This document shows, piece by piece, positions 1-6,825 of a stretch of DNA of 13,043 nucleotides. The notes beneath the pieces were generated by a model, which saw nothing but the letters and a program-made list of their open reading frames with translations, was not told where the DNA came from and ran no database searches. The DNA is from Clostridium sp. CAG:167 (GTDB taxonomy: Bacteria; Bacillota; Clostridia; Lachnospirales; Lachnospiraceae), in the NCBI GenBank assembly GCA_000433735.1, contig HF998283.1, positions 2,274 to 15,316 on the forward strand, written 5' to 3'. The position numbers and the translations under genes are program-made. How positions within the stretch are numbered: position 1 is the stretch's first letter; every line of letters starts with the position of its first letter.

Positions 1-452
1 ATGTAGGGAAATCCACTTTTATCAATAGTTTTGCCGGCAAAGCCTGTACCAAAACAGGTAATAAACCGGGTGTTACGAAAGGAAAACAGTGGATCCGGCT
101 GAACAAACAGGTAGAACTTTTGGATACCCCGGGAATTTTGTGGCCTAAGTTCGAAGATCAGACCGTGGGACAACATCTGGCATTTATTGGATCTATTAAG
201 GACGAGTTGATCCAGAGTGTGGATCTGGCACTGGATCTGATTGAGTTTTTGATTCCGGAATATCCGGGGGTTTTAGCAGAACATTATCAGGTACAGGAAG
301 GATCGGATTCTGTAGAAGTTTTGAAAGAACTGGCAGAAAACAGAGGCTGCATCCAAAAGGGAAATGAATTAAATTATGACAAAGCGGCGTTCCTTCTTTT
401 AGATGATTTCAGGAATGGAAGACTGGGAAATCTCACAATAGAAAGACCGTAA
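1..452 (+). CDS. rbgA: Ribosome biogenesis GTPase RbgA (YlqF), 3' part
   Basis: This is the C-terminal part of a circularly permuted GTPase that acts in late assembly of the 50S ribosomal subunit. The open frame enters at the left edge. Its first complete codons read VGKST, the end of the Walker A (G1) motif, followed by PGVTKGKQW (G2 region with its Thr) and LLDTPGILWPKF (G3, DxPG). The run DQTVGQHLAFIGSIKDE just after G3 is typical of RbgA, and the remaining about 100 residues correspond to the RNA-binding C-terminal domain. In permuted GTPases the G4 and G5 motifs precede G1, so roughly 130 N-terminal residues lie outside the window (B. subtilis RbgA is about 282 aa). The stop codon is at 450-452, 22 bases before lepB, which suggests one operon. 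The identification is firm; only the start is unseen. Confidence 0.93.
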   Translation, partial: VGKSTFINSFAGKACTKTGNKPGVTKGKQWIRLNKQVELLDTPGILWPKFEDQTVGQHLAFIGSIKDELIQSVDLALDLIEFLIPEYPGVLAEHYQVQEGSDSVEVLKELAENRGCIQKGNELNYDKAAFLLLDDFRNGRLGNLTIERP

Positions 453-474
453 TAACAGGAGGTGTCTGTATTCA

Positions 475-1146
475 ATGGAGGGACATACAGGTAGTGAACA
501 GCCTGGAAAACAGAACGAAAAAAAGACGGTACAGGACTACTGGGGTGATGAGTTCCAGTGGGAAGAGGTGGTAAAAACACCATTTCCACGGGAGGTAGTC
601 AGCGAGTCGGCCTATGAAGAGAGACATCCGGTTCTCCGGTCATTGGTGTCGCTGTTGATCTGTGTTGTCATTGCTCTGGCTGCTGCTTTTCTGATCACCC
701 GGTTTGTGGCACATCATACTTCGGTTGAGGGCAGCTCCATGGAAGAAACGCTACACAATAAAGATCAACTGATCATTGAAAAAGTCAGTTATTATTTTCA
801 TGAGCCGGAACGGTTTGATGTGATCGTTTTTCCTTACAGTGATTCGGTGAACTACATTAAGCGCATCATCGGACTACCGGGAGAGCGTGTGAAAATACAG
901 GATGGACAGATTTACATTAATGGATCCGTGCTGGAAGAATCCTATGGAAAAGAGAAGATCCAGGATCCGGGAGTGGCAGCCAAAGAAATCCAGTTAGGAA
1001 CGGATGAATATTTTGTCCTGGGTGATAACCGAAATGCCAGTTCGGACAGCCGGAAGGAAGAAGTGGGAATGATCAAACGGGATAAAATAGGGGGGAAAGC
1101 CTGGCTGCGTTTTTATCCCTTTGATCAGTTTGGTGTGATCCGGTAG
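475..1146 (+). CDS. lepB: Signal peptidase I
   Basis: Type I signal peptidase, which cleaves signal peptides from exported proteins on the outer face of the membrane (223 aa). An N-terminal cytosolic stretch of about 52 charged residues precedes a single membrane anchor (about residues 54-78). The catalytic serine is Ser88 in EGSSMEETL, the general-base lysine is Lys129 in YIKRIIGLPGE, and the C-terminal box GDNRNASSDSR is at 183-193. The Ser/Lys dyad is therefore intact. The usual proline of the SMxPTL motif is replaced by Glu91. The start ATG follows AGGAGG (457-462) with a rather long 12-base spacing. It sits between rbgA and a CYTH gene. In many Firmicutes lepB precedes rbgA next to rplS, so this order is a variant. 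Family assignment is very secure; which paralogue this is in the genome cannot be told here. Confidence 0.95.
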   Translation: MEGHTGSEQPGKQNEKKTVQDYWGDEFQWEEVVKTPFPREVVSESAYEERHPVLRSLVSLLICVVIALAAAFLITRFVAHHTSVEGSSMEETLHNKDQLIIEKVSYYFHEPERFDVIVFPYSDSVNYIKRIIGLPGERVKIQDGQIYINGSVLEESYGKEKIQDPGVAAKEIQLGTDEYFVLGDNRNASSDSRKEEVGMIKRDKIGGKAWLRFYPFDQFGVIR

Positions 1147-1161
1147 ATAAAGGAGAGAGAC

Positions 1162-1632
1162 ATGGAGATAGAAAAGAAATATCTGGTAAAAAAACTTCCG
1201 GAAAATTTGGAAACTTATCCATTCAATCAATTGGAACAGTGCTATCTGTGTGTAAATCCCGTAGTACGGATCCGCCGCAGGGATGATGCATATATTCTGA
1301 CTTACAAATCAAGGCTGGGTCTGGATCAAAACCAGGATAATCTGTGTGTGGCTCATGAGTTTGAGGGGCCATTGACCAGAGAAGCATATGAGAGCCTTAA
1401 AAAAAAGCGGGAGGGAGAGCCGGTTACAAAGACCCGGTATAAAATTCCCTATGGGAAATATACCATTGAACTGGATGTTTTTGAAGGACGGCAAAAGGGC
1501 GTGATCCTGGCAGAGGTAGAGTTTGAAACGGTGGAAGAGGCAAACTCTTTTGTGCCACCTGTGTGGTTCGGAGAAGATGTCAGCGGAGACTATCATTACC
1601 GAAATAATTACATGGCTACCCAAAAGGGGTAG
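1162..1632 (+). CDS. CYTH domain protein (class IV adenylate cyclase/triphosphatase-like)
   Basis: A 156-residue single-domain protein. The N-terminus MEIEKKYLV carries the ExExK signature (Glu2, Glu4, Lys6) that defines CYTH/triphosphate-tunnel enzymes. Further alternating charged strands fit the tunnel fold: VRIRRRDDAYILTYKS, TKTRYKIPYGKYTIELDVFEG and ILAEVEFETVEEA. The Glu/Asp residues of the last two segments would bind metal, and the Arg/Lys residues would bind a triphosphate. Members include tripolyphosphatases, thiamine-triphosphatases and class IV adenylate cyclases; the sequence alone does not say which applies, and short bacterial single-domain forms are most often inorganic triphosphatases. 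AGGAG (1151-1155) lies 6 bases before the ATG, and the lepB stop is 15 bases upstream, so it is probably the last gene of the rbgA-lepB transcript. The domain call is secure; the substrate is unknown. Confidence 0.88.
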   Translation: MEIEKKYLVKKLPENLETYPFNQLEQCYLCVNPVVRIRRRDDAYILTYKSRLGLDQNQDNLCVAHEFEGPLTREAYESLKKKREGEPVTKTRYKIPYGKYTIELDVFEGRQKGVILAEVEFETVEEANSFVPPVWFGEDVSGDYHYRNNYMATQKG

Positions 1633-1642
1633 AAAAATAATA

Positions 1643-1656
1643 TTTTACTTGTAAAA
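1643..1656. repeat. Inverted repeat overlapping gdhA -35 region
   Basis: TTTTAC and GTAAAA flank a TT spacer, giving a 6+6 base inverted repeat. Its right arm lies on the putative -35 hexamer of the gdhA promoter. It could be an operator for a dimeric regulator, or a chance feature of an AT-rich leader. It has no G+C-rich stem, so a terminator role is unlikely. Confidence 0.3.
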
Positions 1657-1678
1657 ACCTTAGTGAGTGGTATATAAT
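1649..1678 (+). promoter_or_regulatory. Promoter of gdhA
   Basis: TTGTAA (1649-1654) and a perfect TATAAT (1673-1678) are separated by 18 bases, giving a sigma-A type promoter. Transcription would begin near 1685 and give a short leader of about 27 bases before the ATG at 1712. It separates gdhA expression from the upstream operon. Confidence 0.7.
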
Positions 1679-1711
1679 AAAAAACGAAAAAAAACTAAGG
1701 AGGTTATGACA

Positions 1712-3046
1712 ATGTCATATGTAGATGAGGTATTGGCTCAGTTGATCGAGAAGAATCCTGCAGAGCCAGAGTTTCATCAGGCAGCAAAAGAGGTTTTGGA
1801 ATCTCTTCGCCCGGTGGTAGAACAGAATGAGGAAAAGTTTCGTAAAGATGCATTGCTTGAGCGTCTGGTAAATCCGGAAAGACAGATTAAGTTCCGTGTT
1901 CCTTGGGTTGATGACAAAGGTCAGGTACAGGTAAACACAGGTTACCGTGTACAGTTTAACAGTGCGATCGGACCTTACAAAGGTGGACTCCGTTTCCATC
2001 CATCTGTAAATCTTGGAATTATTAAGTTCCTTGGATTTGAGCAGGTCTTTAAGAACTCTTTGACCGGTCTTCCAATCGGAGGCGGTAAAGGTGGTTCTGA
2101 CTTTGATCCGAAAGGCAAGTCTGACCGTGAAGTAATGGCATTCTGCCAGAGCTTTATGACAGAACTTTGCAGACATATTGGAGCTGATACAGATGTTCCA
2201 GCTGGAGATATCGGTGTAGGCGGCCGTGAGATCGGTTACCTGTATGGTCAGTATAAGAGAATTAAAAATATGTACGAGGGTGTTTTGACAGGTAAGGGAC
2301 TTACCTATGGCGGTTCTCTCGCTCGTACAGAAGCAACTGGATATGGTTTGCTTTATTACACAGAAGAAATGTTGAAATGCAACGGACATGACTTGAAAGG
2401 AAAGACAGTAGTAGTTTCCGGAGCAGGAAATGTTGCTATTTATGCTGTACAGAAAGCTCAGCAGCTGGGCGCTAAAGTCGTTACAGTTTCTGATTCTACA
2501 GGCTGGATCTATGATCCGGAAGGAATCGATGTTGAACTTTTGAAAGAAGTAAAAGAAGTGAAGAGAGCTCGTCTGACAGAGTACGCAGCAGCTAGAAAGA
2601 GTGCTGAGTATCATGAAGGCAAAGGCGTATGGACCATCAAATGTGATGTGGCTCTTCCATGTGCTACACAGAATGAATTGAATCTGGATGATGCAAAAGC
2701 ATTGGTTGCTAATGGCGTGATCGCTGTAGCAGAAGGTGCTAACATGCCTACTACTCTGGAAGCTACAGAGTACCTTCAGGAGAACGGTGTACTGTTTGCT
2801 CCTGGTAAGGCTTCTAATGCCGGCGGTGTTGCTACATCTGCTCTGGAGATGTCCCAGAATAGTGAAAGACTTAGCTGGACATTCGAAGAAGTTGATGCAA
2901 AACTCAAAGGCATTATGGTTAATATTTTCCATGCATGTGATGATGCATCCAAGAAATATGGTTTTGAGAAGAACTATGTAGTTGGTGCAAACATTGCCGG
3001 ATTTGAGAAAGTAGCAGAAGCTATGACAGCTCAGGGTATTGTATAA
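1712..3046 (+). CDS. gdhA: NADP-type glutamate dehydrogenase
   Basis: Hexameric glutamate dehydrogenase of 444 residues, interconverting 2-oxoglutarate plus ammonium and L-glutamate; it links nitrogen assimilation to central carbon metabolism in the cytosol. The substrate domain holds GPYKGGLRFHP (Lys90), the catalytic loop LPIGGGKGGSDFDP (Lys126), and DVPAGDIGVG with the catalytic Asp166. The dinucleotide fold is marked by SGAGNVA (236-242), and after the second strand comes SDSTG (Ser260-Asp261). That pattern resembles E. coli GdhA and favours NADP(H) over NAD(H); this is inference from family comparison. AAGGAGG (1697-1703) is 8 bases before ATG 1712 but only 2 before ATG 1706, so 1712 is chosen. 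The gene has its own promoter and terminator. Its arginine codons are CGT, AGA and CGC with no CGG, unlike lepB, which suggests high expression. Confidence 0.97.
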   Translation: MSYVDEVLAQLIEKNPAEPEFHQAAKEVLESLRPVVEQNEEKFRKDALLERLVNPERQIKFRVPWVDDKGQVQVNTGYRVQFNSAIGPYKGGLRFHPSVNLGIIKFLGFEQVFKNSLTGLPIGGGKGGSDFDPKGKSDREVMAFCQSFMTELCRHIGADTDVPAGDIGVGGREIGYLYGQYKRIKNMYEGVLTGKGLTYGGSLARTEATGYGLLYYTEEMLKCNGHDLKGKTVVVSGAGNVAIYAVQKAQQLGAKVVTVSDSTGWIYDPEGIDVELLKEVKEVKRARLTEYAAARKSAEYHEGKGVWTIKCDVALPCATQNELNLDDAKALVANGVIAVAEGANMPTTLEATEYLQENGVLFAPGKASNAGGVATSALEMSQNSERLSWTFEEVDAKLKGIMVNIFHACDDASKKYGFEKNYVVGANIAGFEKVAEAMTAQGIV

Positions 3047-3081
3047 TCCACAGATTTATTGTGAGTATCTTTTGTAATATG

Positions 3082-3129
3082 AAAACCGGGATCCCGGGGG
3101 ATGTGATTCCTCCGGAATCCCGGTTTTTT
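3082..3129 (+). terminator. Intrinsic terminator after gdhA
   Basis: A long stem pairs 3082-3100 with 3109-3127. The outer part is AAAACCGGGAT with ATCCCGGTTTT shifted by one mismatch, and the inner part is G+C-rich. The loop is 8 bases, and the 3' arm runs into TTTTTT (3124-3129). It lies 36 bases after the gdhA stop. The stem is strong and ends transcription before the DUF5688 gene. Confidence 0.9.
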
Positions 3130-3162
3130 GTCTGAAGCGGGTAAATCCCGTCCAGACAGCCA

Positions 3163-3191
3163 TAGAATGAGGGCTGGTTTCATGGTATAAT
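3163..3191 (+). promoter_or_regulatory. Extended -10 promoter for the DUF5688 gene
   Basis: TGG directly precedes a perfect TATAAT (3186-3191), an extended -10 element. The -35 position (3163-3168, TAGAAT) is a poor match, as often seen with extended -10 promoters. The expected start is near 3198, about 40 bases before the ATG. This fits a new transcript after the gdhA terminator. Confidence 0.55.
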
Positions 3192-3236
3192 CAGAGATGT
3201 GCAGAGAGGGAAGGCTCTCCTGGAAGGAGGCTTTTT

Positions 3237-4127
3237 ATGGAGAAGAAACAGTTTTTACAGATGGTGGGTCAGAAACTGGCAGATCAGGTCAGTGAGTGGA
3301 AGATAGCAGTATCTGCCCGTACTGTCATGAAAAACAATGGAGTGTGTAAAGAAGGTTTGACAGTGTGTATTGAAGATGATGCTGTAAACCCGACTTTATA
3401 TCTGGAACAGGAGTATGATGATTTTATGAGCGGAACCTGTTCCATAGAAGAGATTGTGGAAAAAGTACATACCTTTTTGGTGCAGAACCGTCAGGAGGCA
3501 AGGGATTTTCCCATGGAGATGTTGGATTATGAAAATGCGAAAAAGCAAATATGCTACCGCCTTATATCCGGCCGGTTAAATAAAAAAATGCTGGAAGAGG
3601 TGCCTTATGTGCCGTTTTTAGACCTTGCTATTGTGTTTTATCTTGTAATCGAAAAAAATAAGCAAGGGGTAAACAGCGTCTGTATCACCAATGAACTGAT
3701 GAAACGGTGGCAGGTGGGTATCCGGCAGCTTTACAAACAGGCCAGGGAAAATACAAAAAGAATTTTTCCTTTGAAACTCCAGAATATGATGGATCTGATC
3801 CGAAAGGATATGTCACCGGAGAGCATAGAAGAACTTGGGCCAGGATTGGATTCTTCCATGTGGGTACTGACCAACGAACTGGGGATATATGGGGCAACGA
3901 CCATGCTGTATGATGGTGTGCTGGAAGAGGCAGGGGAAAAATGGGAGCAGAATTTTTACATTATACCGTCCAGTGTGCATGAACTGATCCTGCTGCCGGA
4001 GGAATGGGATATGGAACAGCTGGATCTTATGATAAAAGAAGTGAATGAAAGAGAAGTAAAAGATGATGAGATTTTGTCGGATCATGCCTATTTATACGAT
4101 GTGAAAGAAAAAAGATTTTACTTTTAG
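3237..4127 (+). CDS. DUF5688 family protein
   Basis: A 296-residue soluble-looking protein without signal peptide or membrane segment. It matches the pattern I know for DUF5688, a family abundant in Lachnospiraceae and of unknown function. It has an N-terminal segment with NNGVCKEGLTV and NPTLYLEQEYDDFMSG followed by a helix, then a middle region of mixed character. The C-terminal part carries MWVLTNELGIYGATTMLYDG, NFYIIPSSVHELILLP and the ending ILSDHAYLYD near the C-terminus. The conserved SSVHE(L/V)I segment is the clearest marker. AAGGAGG (3224-3230) is 6 bases before the ATG. It stands alone between the gdhA terminator and the tRNA gene. No catalytic role can be assigned from the sequence. 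The family call is by recollection of its motifs and has not been searched. Confidence 0.78.
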   Translation: MEKKQFLQMVGQKLADQVSEWKIAVSARTVMKNNGVCKEGLTVCIEDDAVNPTLYLEQEYDDFMSGTCSIEEIVEKVHTFLVQNRQEARDFPMEMLDYENAKKQICYRLISGRLNKKMLEEVPYVPFLDLAIVFYLVIEKNKQGVNSVCITNELMKRWQVGIRQLYKQARENTKRIFPLKLQNMMDLIRKDMSPESIEELGPGLDSSMWVLTNELGIYGATTMLYDGVLEEAGEKWEQNFYIIPSSVHELILLPEEWDMEQLDLMIKEVNEREVKDDEILSDHAYLYDVKEKRFYF

Positions 4128-4140
4128 CAGGGAAAAAGAC

Positions 4141-4168
4141 TTTACAAATCTGTCTGCTGTGTTATAAT
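4141..4168 (+). promoter_or_regulatory. Promoter of tRNA-Arg (and probably hslO)
   Basis: TTTACA (4141-4146) and a perfect TATAAT (4163-4168) are spaced by 16 bases. The start would be near 4175, about five bases before the mature tRNA 5' end at 4180. It begins 14 bases after the stop of the DUF5688 gene. No other convincing promoter is visible before hslO. Confidence 0.75.
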
Positions 4169-4179
4169 ATACAGGTAAT

Positions 4180-4252
4180 GCATCTGTGGCTCAGTGGATA
4201 GAGTAGAGGCTTCCGAAGCCTTTGGTCGGGGGTTCGAATCCCTCCAGGTGCA
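4180..4252 (+). tRNA. tRNA-Arg, anticodon CCG
   Basis: A full cloverleaf can be drawn. Acceptor arms GCATCTG (4180-4186) and CAGGTGC (4245-4251) pair with one wobble. A D-arm GGCTCAGTGGATAGAG follows, then an anticodon stem GAGGC/GCCTT around the loop TTCCGAA, and a T-arm GGGGG-TTCGAAT-CCCTC. Positions 34-36 read CCG, which decodes the arginine codon CGG. The discriminator is A4252. The CCA end is not encoded and must be added after processing. CGG is used often in lepB but not in gdhA. The next gene, hslO, begins 35 bases downstream with no terminator between. Confidence 0.96.
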
Positions 4253-4287
4253 TTTATTTTATTGTATAAATACAGGAAGGTGAAGCC

Positions 4288-5178
4288 ATGGAAACGAAAG
4301 ATTACATTGTCAGAGGAATTGCAGCAAATGGTGGAATCCGTTGTTTTGCTATTACATCAAGGAACCTTGTGGAAGAGGCCAGAAGGCGTCACAATACCAG
4401 CCCGGTGATCACAGCGGCATTAGGGAGACTTCTTTCCGGTGGTGCTATGATGGGTGCCATGATGAAGAATCCAAGTGATCTTTTGACATTGCAGATCCAG
4501 TGTAGCGGACCGGTAAAAGGTCTTACGGTGACAGCAGATGCATCCGGTCATGTAAAGGGATATGCCAATGTACCACAAGTTCATATAGGTGCCAGGCCGG
4601 ACGGCAAACTGAATGTAGGCGGGGCATTGGATCTTGGTGTTCTCACGGTGATTAAGGACATCGGCTTGAAGGAACCCTACGCCGGACAGGTACAGTTAGT
4701 ATCCGGTGAGATTGCAGAAGATCTTACTTACTATTTTGCGACTTCTGAACAGACACCTTCTTCTGTGGCTCTGGGAGTATTGATGAACAAAAACAATACC
4801 GTCAATTGTGCGGGAGGTTATATCATCCAGTTAATGCCAGATGTGGAAAATGAGGTGATAGACCGGCTGGAAACTGTTCTGAAAGAAACAGAATCGGTTA
4901 CCACACTTTTATCGAAAGGGTATACGCCGGAGACTATGCTTCACAAGATATTGGATGAATTTGGTTTGGAACTGGGAGAAGAAAAGATGCCGGCTTCTTT
5001 TTCCTGTAACTGCTCAAAAGAGAGGATGGAGAAAGCACTGGTAAGCCTCGGTTCCAGAGAAATCCAGAATATTATTGATGATGGTGAGAAGATTGAGATG
5101 AAATGTCATTTCTGTAATTCTTCTTATGAGTTTGAGGTGGAAGAACTTCAGAACTTATTAAATGATTTAAAGGCATAG
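4288..5178 (+). CDS. hslO: Hsp33 redox-regulated molecular chaperone
   Basis: Hsp33, a cytosolic holdase that is activated by oxidation and unfolding and then protects proteins during oxidative stress (296 aa, a usual length). The N-terminal domain shows the family pattern DYIVRGIAANGGIRCFAITS, then TSPVITAALGRLLSGGAMMG and LLTLQIQCSGPVKGL; YAGQVQLVSGEIAEDLTYYF is also typical. The C-terminal redox switch is complete: Cys240 and Cys242 form CxC, Cys273 and Cys276 form CxxC, and together they would bind zinc when reduced. AGGAAGG (4274-4280) is 7 bases before the ATG. The only promoter in sight is that of the preceding tRNA, so the mRNA probably begins as a tRNA precursor. Function and start are both well supported. 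Confidence 0.97.
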   Translation: METKDYIVRGIAANGGIRCFAITSRNLVEEARRRHNTSPVITAALGRLLSGGAMMGAMMKNPSDLLTLQIQCSGPVKGLTVTADASGHVKGYANVPQVHIGARPDGKLNVGGALDLGVLTVIKDIGLKEPYAGQVQLVSGEIAEDLTYYFATSEQTPSSVALGVLMNKNNTVNCAGGYIIQLMPDVENEVIDRLETVLKETESVTTLLSKGYTPETMLHKILDEFGLELGEEKMPASFSCNCSKERMEKALVSLGSREIQNIIDDGEKIEMKCHFCNSSYEFEVEELQNLLNDLKA

Positions 5179-5204
5179 ACAAATACTTTGGAAGTTGGTA
5201 TACT
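5176..5204 (+). promoter_or_regulatory. Promoter overlapping the hslO stop codon
   Basis: TAGACA (5176-5181, containing the hslO stop codon) and TATACT (5199-5204) are spaced by 17 bases, and TGG before the -10 makes it an extended -10 promoter. The expected start near 5211 lies after a possible TTG start at 5195, which supports ATG 5246 as the start of the next gene. Confidence 0.6.
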
Positions 5205-5245
5205 GGTCACAGAATGACTACTTATACAGAAAGCTGGGCATTAAG

Positions 5246-6037
5246 ATGAAATTAAAATACAAAAAATTGATCATTATAATTACAGTTGTTACATTGGGGC
5301 TTGGTTTTTTTATTCTTACTTTGATCCCTACAGGCGGAACGAATACGCAGAACGCGGCCAGTGCAGATCTGGAACTGAATAAAAATGAGGATATAAACAA
5401 GCTGGTATCAGATTATTTTGCGGCGAAAAAGACAGTAAATGTAGATGCGATGTCAAATCTTGTCAGTGATTCTAACCAGATCAATAAAGAAAAACTGGTT
5501 GCGATGGCTGAGTATGTAGAAGATTATAAGGATATCAACTGTTATCTTATCCATTCAGCCGATCTCAACGCATACCGTGTGTATGTGAAGTACAATATGA
5601 AATTAAAAAACATTAACACGCTGGCACCGTGTCTCAGTGCATTTTATATCACATCTACATCCGATGGAAAATATGTGATTTATCTGAGTGCACTGGATGA
5701 AGTGCAGGAAGAGTTTATTACTTCGGCAGATAAAAATGACAGTATTGTAAAATTAAAAGAACAGGTTGCCGAGGAATTGAAAAAGGCTGTCGCAGGGGAT
5801 GATGCGTTTAAACAGTTGTATGAAAAGATGAATAACGAGATTAATACAGCAGCAGCCAATAAAGGTGCTACACCGACACCGGGCCAGGCAACAAGTGCAC
5901 CGAGTCAGCAGGCAGCCACACCGACGCCTACCGCATCGGTGGCAGCTACGACAGCAGCGGCCTCGCCAACTCCTACAGCCACAGCGGCGCAGCCAAGTGC
6001 CACAGCAAACCCTACGGTTACCGCAGCAGCACAGTAA
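5246..6037 (+). CDS. Membrane-anchored protein with Thr/Pro/Ala-rich C-terminal tail
   Basis: A 263-residue protein of unrecognised function. A short basic N-terminus (MKLKYKK) precedes one hydrophobic segment (about 8-28) without a lipobox, so it is probably an uncleaved anchor with the rest outside. Residues 45-200 form a mixed alpha/beta region. Its start (INKLVSDYFAAKKTVNVDAMSNLVSD) is reminiscent of NTF2-like extracellular domains, with two cysteines (99, 129) that could form a disulfide; both points are inference. From about residue 202 the tail is nearly all Ala, Thr, Pro, Ser and Gln, with three TPTP/SPTP motifs and no charged residue after Lys206, like a wall-spanning linker but with no domain or sorting signal after it. 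No strong Shine-Dalgarno is seen before ATG 5246. An upstream TTG (5195) would precede the transcription start and is not chosen. It is transcribed alone, between its own promoter and a terminator. Confidence 0.75.
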   Translation: MKLKYKKLIIIITVVTLGLGFFILTLIPTGGTNTQNAASADLELNKNEDINKLVSDYFAAKKTVNVDAMSNLVSDSNQINKEKLVAMAEYVEDYKDINCYLIHSADLNAYRVYVKYNMKLKNINTLAPCLSAFYITSTSDGKYVIYLSALDEVQEEFITSADKNDSIVKLKEQVAEELKKAVAGDDAFKQLYEKMNNEINTAAANKGATPTPGQATSAPSQQAATPTPTASVAATTAAASPTPTATAAQPSATANPTVTAAAQ

Positions 6038-6043
6038 AAATAC

Positions 6044-6080
6044 AAGGCATGCTTTGAATCAATCAGGCATGTCTTTTTTT
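6044..6080 (+). terminator. Intrinsic terminator upstream of rluF
   Basis: AAGGCATGC (6044-6052) pairs with GCATGTCTT (6067-6075) over 9 base pairs including one G-T wobble. The loop is 14 bases, and the run of Ts extends to 6080. It begins 7 bases after the preceding stop codon and ends 20 bases before the rluF ATG, so it might also act as a partial terminator for rluF. Confidence 0.75.
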
Positions 6081-6100
6081 AAAAATCAGGAGCGAAAAAA

Positions 6101-6811
6101 ATGGAAGCAATGCGCATAAACAAATTTTTAAGTAAGTGTGGATACTGTTCCAGAAGAGAGGCAGACCGGTTGCTGGAACTGGGAAAGATTCGGGTAAATG
6201 GGCATATCCCGGTACTGGGACAGATGATATCCGGTCAGGATGAGGTAACAGTGGATGGTGTTAAAGTCCATCTGGAGGAAAAGGAAATCCTGATTGCATA
6301 TCACAAGCCTAAGGGAATTGTCTGTACATGCCGGGATGAAGAGGACAGCATTGTCAAACAGATCGATCTAAAAGAACGGATTTATCCGGTGGGACGCCTT
6401 GACAAAGATTCCACAGGCCTGATTCTTCTTACCAATAACGGAGAACTGATGAACCAGATCCTGCGGGGAAAAAATATGCATGAAAAGGAATACAAGGTAG
6501 TGGTTAACAAGCCTGTCAGTCCGGAGGTTGTTAAAGCGATGGAACAGGGAGTGCCGATTTTAGGACAGATGACAAGACCATGCAAAATTTCCCAGGTAGA
6601 TGGAAATTCATTTCATATAATACTGACCCAGGGATTAAACCGTCAGATACGGAGAATGTGTGATTATTTTGGACTGCGGGTCAGAACACTAAAGCGTATA
6701 CGGATCATGAATATTGAATTAGGAACTCTTCCCGTGGGAAAATGGCGTGAATTAACTGAGACAGAGTACAGACAGTTAAAAAGTGCATGCAGAAAAAAGA
6801 AGGATCAATAA
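6101..6811 (+). CDS. rluF: 23S rRNA pseudouridine synthase, RluF type
   Basis: RNA pseudouridine synthase of the RsuA/RluB/E/F family (236 aa). An N-terminal S4 RNA-binding domain (about residues 4-60) shows RINKFLSKCGYCSRREADRL and IRVNG. The catalytic domain has PVGRLDKDSTGLILLTNNGE with the nucleophile Asp101, then GLNRQIRRMCDYFG (178-191). HEKEY, GVPILG and the RIMN segment near the C-terminus match E. coli RluF (U2604 of 23S rRNA) better than RluB or RsuA, so that subfamily is favoured by comparison from memory. AGGAG (6088-6092) is 8 bases before ATG 6101; a second in-frame ATG at 6110 (MRINKF) is possible. Just 14 bases separate its stop from ligA, so the two are probably co-transcribed. 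The promoter is unclear because a hairpin terminator sits directly upstream. Confidence 0.88.
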   Translation: MEAMRINKFLSKCGYCSRREADRLLELGKIRVNGHIPVLGQMISGQDEVTVDGVKVHLEEKEILIAYHKPKGIVCTCRDEEDSIVKQIDLKERIYPVGRLDKDSTGLILLTNNGELMNQILRGKNMHEKEYKVVVNKPVSPEVVKAMEQGVPILGQMTRPCKISQVDGNSFHIILTQGLNRQIRRMCDYFGLRVRTLKRIRIMNIELGTLPVGKWRELTETEYRQLKSACRKKKDQ

Positions 6812-6825
6812 AGAGAGGCAGGAAG

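Noticed and set aside
1667..1711. Upstream GTG start extending GdhA by 15 residues
   Set aside because: It overlaps the -10 element and the Shine-Dalgarno; ATG 1712 has the right spacing and the usual N-terminus.
1715..2932. Long minus-strand open frame (405 codons) inside gdhA
   Set aside because: It lies fully antisense to a certain gene. Its composition (Ser/Phe/Cys-rich) is what codon bias of gdhA produces on the other strand, and no ribosome site or family match is seen.
3131..3156. Small interrupted hairpin (TCTG..CGGG..CCCG..CAGA) after the gdhA terminator
   Set aside because: The stems are only four pairs each with bulges and no T-run, and it has no clear link to a regulator.
6787..6825. 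Earlier ATG for ligA
   Set aside because: It would overlap rluF and add a basic 13-residue stretch not typical of LigA; ATG 6826 has a better ribosome site and family-like N-terminus.
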